Assembly (NCBI GenBank): GCA_036502025.1
Contig: DASXZJ010000106.1
Coordinates: forward strand, 1-19,519
Source of the DNA: Bog-473 sp036502025
Lineage (GTDB): Bacteria; Actinomycetota; Acidimicrobiia; Acidimicrobiales; RAAP-2
Length of the DNA: 19,519 nt
Direction: 5' to 3'
Positions 9,934 through 17,225 of this stretch are shown in pieces. The number at the start of each line of letters is the position of its first letter. The first letter of the stretch is position 1. The notes under the pieces are model-generated. The model was given only the letters and a program-made list of their open reading frames with translations. It was not told the origin of the DNA and made no database searches. The position numbers were made by a program, and so were the translations under genes.

Positions 9934-11168
9934 TTGGTCTTCCCGAGGAGCGGGGCCAGCAGTTGGGACAGCGCACCGAGCCCCGAGTTGGGTCCGGTGG
10001 CGGCCGCGCCACCCTTGACCGAAGCCGACGGCGTCGATGTCGAAGTCGACGTCGACGTGTTCGGGCCGGCGGTCGCCCCCGCCGAGGACGGGTTCGATCC
10101 CGGTCCGGGGAGTGGTCCGGTCTGGTCGGCGCACGAGGCCGGGTCGGGTCCGAGGACCTCGTTCAGCACCTGGTCGAGGGTCCCGCAGGGGCCGATCACG
10201 CCGAAGGTGTTGGTGAGCGAGGTGGCGTTGACGTAGATGTTGGCCCAGGAGACCTGCTGGGTCCCGGCGTAGGCGATGGAGGCGAAGCCCTTGAGCGCGC
10301 TGCCCAGGTAGGTCACGCCCTCGGCCAGATCCTCCTGGTGCTGGCCGATCACCCCCAGGTCGGCGTGCAGGCTGGCCAGCAGCGCGTTGAGGGCGGGCGA
10401 GTCCGCCGACACCAGGCTGTTGGTCTGGGTGGCCATGGCGTCGACGTTGGTGATCAGGTTGGAGAGGTCGGTGCTGTGGGCGGCCAGGCCGGTGGACACG
10501 GTGTTGAGGTTGTTGACGATCGACACCAGCTCCTGGGCCCGGCCGGCCAGCGACGAGGACAGGGTGTTGGCCGAGTCGATCAGCTGGGAGACCTGACCGC
10601 TGCGCTGGTCCACCGTGGTGGTGAGCGCGCCCAGGCCCGAGATGATCTGGGCCACCTGGGTCTGCTTGTTCTTGGTGATGGTGGCCAGCGACTGCACCAG
10701 GTTGTTGAGCGCCTTGGCGTCGGTCTTCGACAGCAGGGCGTGCGCGTTGTTCTGCAGTTGGTAGAACTCGGTGGGCACGCTGGTGTCGGTGATGAGCGTG
10801 CCGCTCTTAAGCGGCTCGGACCACCCGCTCACCGGCTGCAGCGTGACGTCGACCACGCCGAGCAGCGTCTCGACCTCAATGGCCGCCGTGGTGTCGTGCG
10901 GCAGCTGGACCGAATGGCTGACCGACATGGTGGCGTCGACCGAGTTCCCGTGGACCTTCACACCGGTCACGGTCCCGACCTTCACGCCCGCCACCATCAC
11001 ATCGGTGCCCTTGGCGATGCCGGCGGCATTGGGGAAGCGGGCGGTGACGTTGTAGCCGGACTCGAAGATGCTGCGGTTGAGGAAGAGGATGCCGAGAATG
11101 AAGACGACCATGACCGAGACCGCCACCAGGCCGACCCGCTTGGGGTTCCGTTCGGTGAACGACTTCAC
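9930..11168 (-). CDS. mceC: Mce-family protein MceC
   Basis: Third Mce subunit. The 412-residue protein has a basic start (KSFTERNPKR), a transmembrane helix (about 12-30), an MCE domain (about 38-113, with MVAGVKVGTVTGVKV), a long coiled helical region (about 135-300), a Cys328/Cys346 pair, then a Pro/Gly/Ser/Thr tail with an alternating Thr-Ser run (371-379). It ends in SGLGALSQLLAPLLGKTK, similar to the end of MceA. The GTG at 11168 overlaps the mceB stop by 4 nt. The reading frame stays open far upstream inside mceB, but that part lacks Mce features. The final LGKT codons contain GGGAAGAC, which is the ribosome binding site for mceD. Confidence 0.9.
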   Translation of the reverse strand: MKSFTERNPKRVGLVAVSVMVVFILGILFLNRSIFESGYNVTARFPNAAGIAKGTDVMVAGVKVGTVTGVKVHGNSVDATMSVSHSVQLPHDTTAAIEVETLLGVVDVTLQPVSGWSEPLKSGTLITDTSVPTEFYQLQNNAHALLSKTDAKALNNLVQSLATITKNKQTQVAQIISGLGALTTTVDQRSGQVSQLIDSANTLSSSLAGRAQELVSIVNNLNTVSTGLAAHSTDLSNLITNVDAMATQTNSLVSADSPALNALLASLHADLGVIGQHQEDLAEGVTYLGSALKGFASIAYAGTQQVSWANIYVNATSLTNTFGVIGPCGTLDQVLNEVLGPDPASCADQTGPLPGPGSNPSSAGATAGPNTSTSTSTSTPSASVKGGAAATGPNSGLGALSQLLAPLLGKTK

Positions 11169-12325
11169 TTGGAGACCGCCGGGGTGGTCGTGGCGCCCTG
11201 TCCCGCGACCGCCCGGAGATCGGCGCCGAGACTCGAGGCGGCCAGCGGTGCACTGCTCGTGCTGGGCTTGGCGGTCGACGCCTTGACCGAGGGCAGTGGC
11301 GGTGCGCCCAGCGGGCCGGAGCCCGATGGCGGGCTCGTGGGCTGGTAGTAGGGACAGACCGTCTGGTTGGCCAGGCAGGTGTAGATGGTCTGCACGGCGA
11401 ACCACTGCCCCCACTGGGAGATCTGGATGTACGGCGCGAGCCCAGCCCCGAGCGACGACAGCCCGGCGGCCAGCTCCTGCTGGTGGCTCTGGATGTCCGC
11501 CGCCACCGCCTGGAGGTTGTCGATGCTGCTGGTGATGGTGGCGTGGTTCGAGCCGACCAGGTTGGCCAGGTCGACCGCCACCTGGGACAGGTTGCCGACC
11601 ACGCTGTCGAGGAGCGAGTTCTTCGAGGCCAGCGAGGCCGACACCGTCTGGAGGTTGTCGACCAGCGAGTCGAGGTCGCCGCTGCGAGAGGCGATGGCGG
11701 TGAGGACCTGGTTCAGGTTGCCGATGACCTGCCCCACCTGGGAGTCGAGCTGGCCGACCGTGGTCGAGACCACGGCGCCGCTGTCGATGAGCTGGTTGAT
11801 CTGCGCCGTGTCGCCCTCGAGGGCGCCGGAGACATTCTGGACGAAGGCGTTGGCCTCGCGTGGGTTGATGGCCGACAGCAACGGGCCGGCCGAGTTCAAG
11901 AAGGCGTCGATGCTGGCGTCGGTTACGTCGTGGCTGAGGGGGATGGTCGCCCCGGCGGGCAACGGCGGGCCCGCGTGGTCGGGGTAGAGCTCGATCTCCT
12001 TCTTCCCGATGACGTTGTGCCACCGCATGCCGATGTCGGTCGAGCGGTGCACGGTGACCGTGTTGTTGATGCTCATCCCGATGATGGCGTGCCCGTGCTG
12101 GACGGCGATGCTCGAGACCTGGCCGACCGGCACGCCGGCGATGTTCACCGTGTCCCCGGTCGCCAGCCCGGTCACGTCCGTCAACTCCGCGTTGAGGGTG
12201 TGCCGGTTGCTGAAGAGCGAGATGTTGCCGATCTTGAGGGACAGCCCCACCAGCAGGACGATGCAGACCACCGCGAAGACCGCGAACTTCAGGGCCGAGG
12301 CGGGAAAGCGGCGGAGGAACCTCAC
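11165..12325 (-). CDS. mceB: Mce-family protein MceB
   Basis: Second Mce subunit, 386 residues. It has an N-terminal transmembrane helix (about 12-30), an MCE domain (about 41-116, with IAGVPVGQVSSIAV and VIGKKEIELYP), and a helical tunnel region with LxxNLxxV heptads (about 135-295). A closely spaced Cys317/Cys324 pair lies in YTCLANQTVCPYY, a C-terminal arrangement common in MceB. A Pro/Ser/Thr tail follows. The GTG at 12325 overlaps the mceA stop by 4 nt and has GGGAAG 5 nt before it. It is expected to span the membrane once, with the bulk outside the cytoplasm, in the MceA-F hexamer. Confidence 0.9.
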   Translation of the reverse strand: MRFLRRFPASALKFAVFAVVCIVLLVGLSLKIGNISLFSNRHTLNAELTDVTGLATGDTVNIAGVPVGQVSSIAVQHGHAIIGMSINNTVTVHRSTDIGMRWHNVIGKKEIELYPDHAGPPLPAGATIPLSHDVTDASIDAFLNSAGPLLSAINPREANAFVQNVSGALEGDTAQINQLIDSGAVVSTTVGQLDSQVGQVIGNLNQVLTAIASRSGDLDSLVDNLQTVSASLASKNSLLDSVVGNLSQVAVDLANLVGSNHATITSSIDNLQAVAADIQSHQQELAAGLSSLGAGLAPYIQISQWGQWFAVQTIYTCLANQTVCPYYQPTSPPSGSGPLGAPPLPSVKASTAKPSTSSAPLAASSLGADLRAVAGQGATTTPAVSK

Positions 12326-13602
12326 GGCGTCTTCCCGAGCAGCTGGTTGATCAACGCGCCGAGGCTCGAGGGCTTGGACGTATCGGGTTGGCCGATGATG
12401 CCGTACGCCTGATTGGCCGCCGCCTGGCCCGAGGTGCTCGCCGGCTTGGTGGCGGTCGACCCGGCCGGCTGGCCCGCCGCCGGCACCGTGCTGTTCTGGA
12501 GGGCGTCGAAGGTGGCCATCTGGGTTGAGCAGTTGAACGCCGAGCCCGCGCCGGTCAGCGCCTGCTGGATGGGTTGGAGGAAGGCCAGGCCCCCCTGGGA
12601 CGGCGCCAGCAGGTTGCAGACCAGCGAGTTCACGTCGCTGAAGAGGACGAAGGTGTTGAAGTACGCGTAGGTGCTCCCGTCGGGCAGCTTCTCCTGGCTG
12701 GCCGCACCCTCGGCGATCTTCATGAAGTAGTGGTACGCCCCCTGGACGACCTGACCGATCTCGTCCTGCTGGGCCAGCAGCACGCGCGAGACGTTGTCAC
12801 CGGCGGTGAGGATGGTCCCGATGTCGGGGTGGTACGTGGCCAGGAGCGAGGCCAGGTCGTTGGAGAAGGGCACGAGGGTGTTGAGCAACCTCTCGTAGTC
12901 GGCTTCCTCGTTGTTGAAGGCGGGCAGCGCCGCGTTCACCTGCGCGTTGAGGCTGTTGAGCGCGCCGGCGTCGGGCGCCACGGCTTGGGTGAACTTGGCG
13001 AAGGAATCGAGCGCCACCAGCTGGGAGTTGAGGGTCTTGTTCAGCAGTCCGGCCAGCTGGGTCCCCGCCGTGATGGAGGCGGCGATGTTCGGGCCTTCGC
13101 CCTTACTGGCCTGCGCCAGCTCGCTGAGCACGGTCGACAGGTCCGTGGTGTTGATCTTGGCCAGCAGGGGCGTCGCCACGGCGAAGAGGTCGCCCAACTC
13201 GTCGCTGCTGGTGGCACGGGCGAAGGACGCACCGTGGGCCAGGTAGGGACCGCTCTCCGCGTTGCCGTGCGGCGTCCTCAGCGCGACCTGCTCGGCGCCG
13301 AAGAGGTTCACCGGTTGAATGGTGGCCGTGGCGTCGGCCGGCACCTTGAAGGTGGGCTCAATCAGGAGGGTGATCCTGGCCATGTTGTCGTGCAGCGCGA
13401 TGGTGGAGACCCGGCCCACCTGGACACCTCGGAAGACCACCGCCGATCCGGCATTGAGACCCTCACCGGCCCGCGGGAACGTCCCGCTCAGCTTGTAATC
13501 GCCGGCGAAGTCGCCGTTGGCCATTCGCACCAACGTGATGGTCCCGGCGACCAAGGCAAACAGCACGAGAAGGCTGACTGCCACGCGCACCAGTCGCTTC
13601 AT
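12322..13602 (-). CDS. mceA: Mce-family protein MceA
   Basis: First Mce subunit, 426 residues. The N-terminal transmembrane helix is at about 6-26 and the MCE domain at about 34-110, with VVFRGVQVGRVSTIAL and QPVNLFGAEQVALRTP, motifs typical of MceA. A helical region (about 135-300) leads to a domain with Cys329 and Cys358. The low-complexity tail ends SSLGALINQLLGKTP, which resembles the MceC end. The ATG at 13602 overlaps the yrbEB stop by 4 nt (ATGA). Open frame upstream of it lies within yrbEB and is discarded. It follows the two permease genes directly, as in mycobacterial mce operons. Substrate cannot be told from sequence; known Mce systems carry fatty acids, sterols or phospholipids. 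Confidence 0.9.
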   Translation of the reverse strand: MKRLVRVAVSLLVLFALVAGTITLVRMANGDFAGDYKLSGTFPRAGEGLNAGSAVVFRGVQVGRVSTIALHDNMARITLLIEPTFKVPADATATIQPVNLFGAEQVALRTPHGNAESGPYLAHGASFARATSSDELGDLFAVATPLLAKINTTDLSTVLSELAQASKGEGPNIAASITAGTQLAGLLNKTLNSQLVALDSFAKFTQAVAPDAGALNSLNAQVNAALPAFNNEEADYERLLNTLVPFSNDLASLLATYHPDIGTILTAGDNVSRVLLAQQDEIGQVVQGAYHYFMKIAEGAASQEKLPDGSTYAYFNTFVLFSDVNSLVCNLLAPSQGGLAFLQPIQQALTGAGSAFNCSTQMATFDALQNSTVPAAGQPAGSTATKPASTSGQAAANQAYGIIGQPDTSKPSSLGALINQLLGKTP

Positions 13603-14486
13603 CCAACCAACTTTGCTGAAGCGTTGACGCCTCCGAAGAGGATGAGCGACATGAAGAGGTTGACCACCACGACCAGGATGATGGAGAGGCGGATGGCGCG
13701 CCCGGCGGCCACGCCCACGCCCGCCGGGCCCCCGGTGGCGTTGTACCCGTAGTAGCAGTGCACGAACGTCACCAGCACGGCGAAGATCATGGCTTTGAGG
13801 AACGAGTAGAAGATGTCGATGGGCGGCAGGTAGAGGCGGAAGTAGTGCTGGTACGTCCCCGTCGAGAGGGCGAAGAACTTGGTGACCACCAGCTCGGAGG
13901 CGAGGTAGCTGGCGAAGAGCGCGGCCAGGTACAGCGGGATCATCGTGATCAGCGCGGCCCACACCCTGGTGGCCACCAGGTAGACCACGCTGTTGACGCC
14001 CATGACCTCGAGCGCGTCGATCTCGTCGGAGATCCGCATGGCGCCCAACTGCGCGGTGAAGCCGGCCCCCACCTGCGCCGCCAGGGCGACGCCGGCCACC
14101 AGGGGCGTGATCTCGCGCGTGTTGGCCAGGGAGGTGATCACGCCGGTGAAAGCCTCGGCGCCGATCTGCTGGAGACCGTTGAAACCCTCCAGGCCGACCT
14201 CGGTGCCCGTGAAGAACGCGATGGAGGTCACCACGAAGAACATGCCGCCGCCGATGATCAGCGCGCCCGACCCGAGCGAGATGTCGGACATGAGGACGAG
14301 GATCTCGCGCGGGTAGCGCAGGGCGCGCGGGAGGGCGCGCAGGATGCGCACGTAGAACTTCAGCTGAGCGTAGAAGTCGTCGAAGATGCCGACGACCGAA
14401 TCGCCGGTGTCCAGGGCCTTGCGGCCGGCGTTGGCGGCCGCGCCGCTGACGCCGCCCTCGGGCCGTACCGGGGTGTCGATGGCCAC
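13599..14486 (-). CDS. yrbEB: MlaE/YrbE-family lipid ABC permease YrbEB
   Basis: Second permease subunit of the Mce importer, homologous to MlaE. It forms a heterodimer with YrbEA in the cytoplasmic membrane and docks MceG below and the Mce hexamer above. The 295-residue protein has a hydrophilic start of about 60 residues with an amphipathic helix, then several membrane segments (about 72-94, 125-147, 167-198, 228-246, 264-285). The conserved MlaE coupling motif appears as DEIDALEVMGVN (154-165), preceded by AAQVGAGFTAQLGAMR. The GTG at 14486 is one base after the yrbEA stop, and AAGGGGA in the last codons of yrbEA provides its ribosome binding site. Its length and motifs are normal for the family. 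Confidence 0.93.
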   Translation of the reverse strand: MAIDTPVRPEGGVSGAAANAGRKALDTGDSVVGIFDDFYAQLKFYVRILRALPRALRYPREILVLMSDISLGSGALIIGGGMFFVVTSIAFFTGTEVGLEGFNGLQQIGAEAFTGVITSLANTREITPLVAGVALAAQVGAGFTAQLGAMRISDEIDALEVMGVNSVVYLVATRVWAALITMIPLYLAALFASYLASELVVTKFFALSTGTYQHYFRLYLPPIDIFYSFLKAMIFAVLVTFVHCYYGYNATGGPAGVGVAAGRAIRLSIILVVVVNLFMSLILFGGVNASAKLVG

Positions 14487-14487
14487 G

Positions 14488-15420
14488 TCAGATCCCCTTC
14501 TGGGGGATGAAGTTGAAATAGAAGACGGTGAGGAGGAAGTTCACGAAGAACGAGAGGATGAAGGTGACCACGACGGCCTGGTTCACCGCGTCGCCCACGC
14601 CCTTGGGGCCGCTCTTGCAGTAGAGGCCCTTGTAGCAGGCGACCATGGCGGCGATGAACCCGAAGATGCCCGCCTTGAGCAAGGCGATGGCCAGGTCGGC
14701 CAGCTGGCTGAGCTCACCGAAGGTGGCGAAGAAGCTGCTGGCCGTGATGTGGATGGCATGGGTGCCGAACCACAGGCCCCCGAGGATGCCGGCCACGCTG
14801 ACGACGGCATCGAGCAGGATGGCCACGAGGGTGGCGGCCAGGAGGCGGGGCAGCACCAGCCGGTGCAGCGGGTTGACCCCCATGACCTCCATGGCCGAGA
14901 TTTCGTCGCGGATACGGCGTGAACCAAGGTCGGCGCACATGGCCGATCCACCGGCGCCGGCGATCAGCAGGGCGGTGGCCACCGGAGCCTGCTCGCGGAC
15001 GACGGCCAGCACCATGGCCGCCCCGAGTTGGGACTGGGCCCCGATCTGCTGGAGCAGCGAGCCCACCTCGAGGGCGATGACCATGCCGAAGGGGATGGAG
15101 AGGAGGATGAGCGGCAGCGTGGTGACCCGGGCCAGGAACCAGCACTGGTCGAAGAACTCGGTGACCGGGACGCCCTTGAGGAAACCCTGCCGGATCGCCT
15201 CGAACGCCGTGGCGAACATGTTCCCGGTCTCCCGGACCGCGGTGGCGATCTTCCCGTCGTCCCGCAGCTGCTTGATCGGGCGGCCGAGGGCCCCCGTGGT
15301 GGCGGCCCGCCCGCTCGGGGTGCCCAACCGGCGGGCCATCTCCTGGCGACTGAGGGGCGCGGTGTCGGTCACCGAGGGCTGGCCGGGGGTCGCCTCGGTG
15401 ATGTCTCCCGGCTGCGTCAC
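14488..15420 (-). CDS. yrbEA: MlaE/YrbE-family lipid ABC permease YrbEA
   Basis: First gene of the mce operon and partner permease to YrbEB. With the GTG start at 15420 it has 310 residues, longer than a typical YrbEA because of a roughly 45-residue disordered start rich in Thr, Pro and Ala. Membrane segments follow (about 100-118, 135-160, 190-216, 240-262, 282-303). The MlaE motif is RDEISAMEVMGVNP (171-184), within AGAGGSAMCADLGSRRIRDE. The start is chosen because AAGGGGGTGG lies just upstream. An ATG at codon 28 is an alternative. The frame is open much further upstream, to 15957, but that extension overlaps the divergent sigma-factor gene and has no family similarity. Confidence 0.9.
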   Translation of the reverse strand: MTQPGDITEATPGQPSVTDTAPLSRQEMARRLGTPSGRAATTGALGRPIKQLRDDGKIATAVRETGNMFATAFEAIRQGFLKGVPVTEFFDQCWFLARVTTLPLILLSIPFGMVIALEVGSLLQQIGAQSQLGAAMVLAVVREQAPVATALLIAGAGGSAMCADLGSRRIRDEISAMEVMGVNPLHRLVLPRLLAATLVAILLDAVVSVAGILGGLWFGTHAIHITASSFFATFGELSQLADLAIALLKAGIFGFIAAMVACYKGLYCKSGPKGVGDAVNQAVVVTFILSFFVNFLLTVFYFNFIPQKGI

Positions 15421-15847
15421 CCACCACCCCCTTCCCGAGGCCTCCCGTGTCCTTACCCGGGAGAACGTACTGCTCCCTCCGTTCGATTGCCTGCCCAGAA
15501 ATAAAACGGCAGGCTGTCGGCAACCTTGCGGTGGACCACCAGGCCATCGTTCCTGGGAGGATGCTCCGAGCCCGGCCGCTGGCGGCTGACGGCGCCCTGT
15601 GGGAATGCTGTGGAGATTCGCCCGGATGGGCGCCCGTCGGGACCGGCCGGACGGCGCCGAAACCCGCCCCACCGGCCCGCGAATTGGCCCGCGGCGCGAG
15701 GAATCCGGGGAAATATCGTGAGAGACTGTCTCAACAGGCGTTTTGCTCTGTGGAGGAAGTTTCGATTCGCACTTTCGGCAGGGGCCGAATTGAGGGCATA
15801 ATGATCGCCATACCCTCTCGAATCGGCGAGGGGGGGAGGGACGGAAC
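15421..15847. other. Divergent intergenic region between the mce operon and the sigma-factor gene
   Basis: About 427 nt without a gene, less uniformly GC-rich than its flanks. It holds several dyads: a 19-nt inverted repeat at 15459-15477 near yrbEA, a hairpin CGCCC-GGAT-GGGCG at 15619-15632, and a perfect 11-nt palindrome GAGACTGTCTC at 15722-15732. On the plus strand CATAAT at 15797-15802 is a possible -10 for the sigma gene, with no good -35. GGGGAAAT (15707-15714) before GTCTC (15728-15732) loosely resembles an ECF-type promoter. A strong Shine-Dalgarno, GGAGGG (15835-15840), precedes the sigma start. Confidence 0.5.
15459..15477 (-). promoter_or_regulatory. Candidate operator overlapping a -10 box for the mce operon
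   Basis: On the minus strand GGGAGCAGTACGTTCTCCC is an inverted repeat with five-base perfect arms and one further matched inner pair. It contains TACGTT (15469-15464), which fits TANNNT, about 44 nt before the yrbEA GTG. A repressor site laid over the -10 would be a simple control point. No -35 box is evident, so the promoter reading is tentative. Confidence 0.35.
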
Positions 15848-17161
15848 GTGGCTCTACGCCAAGAAGAGTTCACCAGCCTGTGCGACGACGTCGACCTTGA
15901 TCGCGACCGCGCGCTGGTGGAACGCTGCCAGGCGGGGGATTCGGCTGCGTTCGGCAACCTCTACGCCCGCTACTACGAGCGCCTGCTTCGATTCTGCCTG
16001 CGCCGGCTCAGCGACCGCCACGAGGCCGAGGACGCGGCCCAGGAGGCCTTCGCCCGAGCCTGGAAGGCCCTGCCCCGCTTCGCCGGCGAGCGCCGCTTCT
16101 ACCCGTGGCTCACCGTGATCGCGGGCAACATCTGCACCGACATGTTGCGCCGCCGCTCGCGGAGCACCCCGACGGACGACCTCGAGCTCAGTGCCCACCA
16201 GCCGGTCGGCGCCGGCAGCAGCGAGACCTCCGAGGAGCTCGTCCTGGCTGCCGTCGACGGCGAGCTGGTCAACCGGGCGCTGGACCGGCTCTCGGTCCGC
16301 CACCGGCACGTCCTGGCCATGCGCGAGGGCTCGGGCTGGACCTATCAGCAGATCGCCGACCACGAAGGGGTCGAGATCGGCACCATCGAGACCCTGCTGT
16401 GGCGGGCCCGCCAGGCCCTCAAGCGCGAGTTCACCGTCCTCTCAGAGTCCAAGACCGCGCTGGGCGGTTTCTTCGCCGGCGCCGGCGCCCTGATCAGGCG
16501 CGGGGTCATGAAGGCGGCCCATCGAGGCGCCGTGGTCGGCGGGAGTGGCACCGGCGGTGGTGGCTTCCGCAACGCCTTCGCCGGGGTCGCCGTGACCTCG
16601 GCCGCCGTGGCGGCCGCGCTCATCACGCCCAACGCGCTCAGCACCCCGCACACGTCGCCCCCCGCCGCCTCGGCCACCGCGGCCGGCTCGCTGGCCAACC
16701 CACCGCTCGCCATCCCGGGCCCGTCGAGCCCGGTGGTGACCAACGCACCGGCCACCACCGGTGACACCGACGGGGACGCCGCGAACGCCAAGAGTTCCGA
16801 CAACGGCTCCTCGTCGGGCGGCACCGCCGACAACAAGGCGGGCACCGGCTTGCAGTCGACCGCCAAGCAGGCGCCGGCCGGAGGCATCCTCCCGTCGGGC
16901 GGCCTCACGGGCGTCACCGCCGGCCCCGACCTGACCCCGGTGGTCTCGGGTCTCAACAACGGTCTCACCAACGTCACCAGCGGGCTGACCAACGCCCTCG
17001 GCAGCCTCGGCACGGCGCTCGGCTTGAATCCGATCCTCTCGACCCTGGGCCTGCTCCCGCCCTCGGCCGCGGCGACGACCAGTACCACCACGCCGGGACT
17101 GGTCCCGACGCTGACCAACACGTTGAACTCGACGCTCAAGTCGCTGCTCGGCCAACACTGA
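15848..17161 (+). CDS. ECF-type sigma factor fused to a transmembrane helix and extracytoplasmic tail
   Basis: RNA polymerase sigma-70 family protein, ECF type. Region 2 spans about 24-105 (AFGNLYARYYERLLRFCLRRL; DAAQEAFARAWKALPRF; PWLTVIAGNICTDMLRRR) and region 4 about 138-195 (LDRLSVRHRHVLAMREG; YQQIADHEGVEIGTIETLLWRARQALKREF), with no region 3. Instead of ending near 200, the 437-residue protein continues through a basic, Gly-rich hinge (205-241) into a hydrophobic helix (about 242-261) and a 175-residue Ala/Ser/Thr/Gly/Pro/Asn tail without cysteines. The basic side before the helix predicts the sigma domain inside and the tail outside. The GTG start has GGAGGG at 7-nt spacing. It diverges from the mce operon and precedes mceG by 64 nt, so it may control Mce genes. 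No anti-sigma gene and no zinc-binding anti-sigma motif are visible. Confidence 0.85.
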   Translation: MALRQEEFTSLCDDVDLDRDRALVERCQAGDSAAFGNLYARYYERLLRFCLRRLSDRHEAEDAAQEAFARAWKALPRFAGERRFYPWLTVIAGNICTDMLRRRSRSTPTDDLELSAHQPVGAGSSETSEELVLAAVDGELVNRALDRLSVRHRHVLAMREGSGWTYQQIADHEGVEIGTIETLLWRARQALKREFTVLSESKTALGGFFAGAGALIRRGVMKAAHRGAVVGGSGTGGGGFRNAFAGVAVTSAAVAAALITPNALSTPHTSPPAASATAAGSLANPPLAIPGPSSPVVTNAPATTGDTDGDAANAKSSDNGSSSGGTADNKAGTGLQSTAKQAPAGGILPSGGLTGVTAGPDLTPVVSGLNNGLTNVTSGLTNALGSLGTALGLNPILSTLGLLPPSAAATTSTTTPGLVPTLTNTLNSTLKSLLGQH

Positions 17162-17211
17162 GGTACGCCGCCGCCGAGCGCGAGAGCGTGGCGCCAGGCC
17201 GCCCAGGGGCG

Positions 17212-17217
17212 TAGGTT
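17212..17217 (+). promoter_or_regulatory. Candidate -10 box for a leaderless mceG transcript
   Basis: TAGGTT fits TANNNT and ends 8 nt before the mceG ATG at 17226, so transcription would begin at or next to the start codon. No Shine-Dalgarno is present at normal spacing, which agrees with a leaderless mRNA. Read-through from the sigma gene is also possible, because no strong terminator lies between the two genes. Confidence 0.35.
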
Positions 17218-17225
17218 CTCTCCCT

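Noticed and set aside
8341..10236. Plus-strand open frame opposite mceD and the end of mceC
   Set aside because: Same antisense artefact. It is Gly/Arg/Val/Asp-rich with no recognisable motif, and the opposite strand has complete Mce proteins.
11169..12023. Upstream extension of the mceC frame (and similar extensions of mceA, mceD and mceE)
   Set aside because: These stretches are alternative frames of the preceding mce gene. The true starts are marked by overlap with the previous stop, and by a following membrane helix or signal peptide.
15421..15957. N-terminal extension of yrbEA to 15957
   Set aside because: It would overlap the start of the divergent sigma-factor gene and pass through dyads and probable promoters. 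The translated extension is Arg/Ser/Pro-rich without similarity to YrbE, and a good ribosome binding site precedes the GTG at 15420.
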